This document shows, piece after piece, positions 62,864 to 64,000 of a stretch of DNA of 64,000 nucleotides. Origin of the DNA: Melioribacter sp051488665 (GTDB lineage: Bacteria > Bacteroidota > Ignavibacteria > Ignavibacteriales > Melioribacteraceae); assembly GCF_051488665.1 (NCBI RefSeq), contig NZ_JBPSEG010000009.1, positions 1 to 64,000 of the forward strand, written 5' to 3'. Numbering within the stretch: position 1 is the stretch's first letter; each line of letters starts with the position of its first letter. The notes beneath the pieces are model-generated. The model had not been told where the DNA came from and searched no databases. It was given only the letters and a program-made list of their open reading frames with translations. The position numbers and the translations under genes are program-made.

Positions 62864-64000
62864 ATGAATCTTAAAAAATTTTTTCTAATCAGCATAATAG
62901 GAATTTCACTCATGAATTGCACTACCGAAAAGCAAGACGATTTCAAATATGTGGCGGAGCAATTTGCCGACTTAAGAATACAAAGGTATAAAATCGACAA
63001 TTTTGACAAACTAACGCTTCAACAGAAAAAACTAGTTTATTATCTCTATCAGGCGGCGCTTGCCGGGAGAGATATTATTTGGGATCAGAATTACAAACAC
63101 AATCTTTACATCAGAAGAACGCTCGAAGGAATTGTAAAAACCTATAACGGCGACAGAAACGAACCTCAGTTTGCAAAATTTATGGAATATACAAAACGAG
63201 TCTGGTTTTCCAACGGCATTCATCATCATTATTCCAATAAAAAATTCCAGCCGGAATTTTCAAAAGAATATTTTGCAAATCTTGTCAGAGGTTCGGACGA
63301 ATGGGAGCTGCCGCTGCAAAACAACGAAACCACGGACGACCTTATTAACAAACTGACTCCCATTTTATTCGATCCCAACGTCGATCCGGTAAAGGTAAAT
63401 CAGGACCCGAACGCCGACCTGATTAAAACATCGGCTGTCAATTTTTACGAAGGAGTAACTCAAAAAGAAGCCGAAGACTTTTACAACAGTCTTGCCGACC
63501 CGAAAGATACCAGACCGGTATCGTACGGACTGAATTCCAAACTCGTTAAAGAAAACGGCAAGATATTCGAACGCACCTGGCGGTATAAAGGAATGTACCA
63601 CCTGGCTATCGACAAAATAACATACTGGCTCGAAAAAGCGATGACAGTGGCGGAAAACGAACAACAGAAAAAAGCTCTCGATTTGTTGGTTAAATATTAT
63701 GTCACGGGAAATCTCAAATTGTGGGATCAATACAATATAGAATGGATTAAAGACACGAATTCCGTCGTCGACGTTATTAACGGATTTATCGAAACGTATA
63801 ACGACCCGCTCGGATACAAAGCAAATTTCGAATCGGTCGTTTCGTTCAAAGATTTCGAAGCCACAAAGAGAATCAAAACCATAAGCGACAACGCGCAATG
63901 GTTCGAGGACAATTCTCCCATAATGCCCGAGCATAAAAAGCAAAACGTTAAGGGAATTTCGGCTAAAGTAATAACCGTCGTCGTTGAATCGGGAGACGCT
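62864..64000 (+). CDS. Dipeptidyl-peptidase III-like (M49) lipoprotein, 5' part only
   Basis: An open frame of 379 codons from ATG 62864 to the window end; the C-terminus is cut off. The start is preceded by acggag. The lipobox SLMNC is at about Cys19. Sequence features such as RIQRYKIDNFDKLTLQQKKL, NGIHHHYSN, VNGFIETYNDPLGYKA, ATKRIKTISDNAQWFEDNSP and KGISAKVITV match Bacteroidota M49 peptidases. The zinc motif HExxxH would lie beyond this window. It should release dipeptides in the periplasm or at the surface. Confidence 0.85.
   Translation, partial: MNLKKFFLISIIGISLMNCTTEKQDDFKYVAEQFADLRIQRYKIDNFDKLTLQQKKLVYYLYQAALAGRDIIWDQNYKHNLYIRRTLEGIVKTYNGDRNEPQFAKFMEYTKRVWFSNGIHHHYSNKKFQPEFSKEYFANLVRGSDEWELPLQNNETTDDLINKLTPILFDPNVDPVKVNQDPNADLIKTSAVNFYEGVTQKEAEDFYNSLADPKDTRPVSYGLNSKLVKENGKIFERTWRYKGMYHLAIDKITYWLEKAMTVAENEQQKKALDLLVKYYVTGNLKLWDQYNIEWIKDTNSVVDVINGFIETYNDPLGYKANFESVVSFKDFEATKRIKTISDNAQWFEDNSPIMPEHKKQNVKGISAKVITVVVESGDA

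Overview
The window (about 40% G+C by eye, not counted) looks like a chromosome segment from a Gram-negative bacterium of the Bacteroidota/Chlorobiota/Ignavibacteriota group. The pointers are a C-terminal type A (type IX secretion) sorting domain, many SpII lipoproteins, Wzi-like and other outer-membrane barrel proteins, a PG0541-type transporter-associated protein and an M49 dipeptidyl peptidase of the Bacteroidota kind. The number of PAS-rich histidine kinases, NtrC-type regulators, STAS/PP2C proteins and carboxypeptidase-regulatory-like repeats suggests an Ignavibacteria/Melioribacter-like organism, but this is an inference from gene content.

Layout. 1-326: palindromic REP-like repeats. 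327-6389 (minus): a secreted conserved protein, clpX, a TPR protein, an FAD-linked oxidase and a Trm112-like protein, tightly packed. 6474-9638: a methyltransferase, an Fe-S type Rrf2 regulator coupled to an MscS channel, RlpA and a small secreted protein. 9817-12268 (plus): a glycosyltransferase overlapping a DUF4922 nucleotidyltransferase-like protein. 12265-17041 (minus): a signalling block with a receiver-PP2C phosphatase, STAS protein, NtrC-type regulator and PAS histidine kinase. 17122-19923: an MFS transporter, a U32 peptidase-type enzyme and a second STAS protein. 20189-27321 (minus): surface and signalling genes, namely a kelch/T9SS protein, a Ser/Thr kinase with PEGA domains, a GAF-sigma54 activator and a lipoprotein with five tandem repeats. 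27408-31898: PhzF, an acidic-tail protein, tRNA-Arg(CCG), a POT-like transporter and a Wzi-like barrel. 32100-36630 (minus): two small receivers and a NarL/NarX-type two-component pair. 36754-40169: two M16 peptidase-family proteins. 40220-41018: two cold-shock genes, each preceded by the same about 60-nt leader element at identical spacing and by matching promoters.

41284-62447 (plus) is a nearly gapless run of same-strand genes. It starts with a TetR regulator and an RND efflux operon (TolC, HlyD, RND, PG0541). It continues directly into an inositol-centred cluster (47752-58950): a nucleotidyltransferase, an Mla-type lipid ABC transporter (permease, ATPase, MCE protein), two paralogous ATP-grasp enzymes, a class III aminotransferase, a CDP-alcohol phosphotransferase, a Gfo/Idh/MocA dehydrogenase, a flippase-like membrane protein, a HAD phosphatase and myo-inositol-3-phosphate synthase. 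It ends with a DUF4956/outer-membrane/CotH module and a HAD phosphatase. The window closes with an ArsC/Spx-like protein (minus) and the 5' part of an M49 peptidase gene that runs off the end.

The most interesting part is the inositol cluster. MIPS would make inositol phosphate, the nucleotidyltransferase could activate it, and the CDP-alcohol phosphotransferase could join it to an alcohol or lipid. The dehydrogenase plus aminotransferase could convert the ring to an amino-cyclitol, and the two ATP-grasp enzymes could phosphorylate or acylate it. The Mla-like and flippase-like proteins suggest that the product is a lipid that is moved between membranes. I know no described pathway with exactly this gene set. 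The second standout is the duplicated cold-shock leader.
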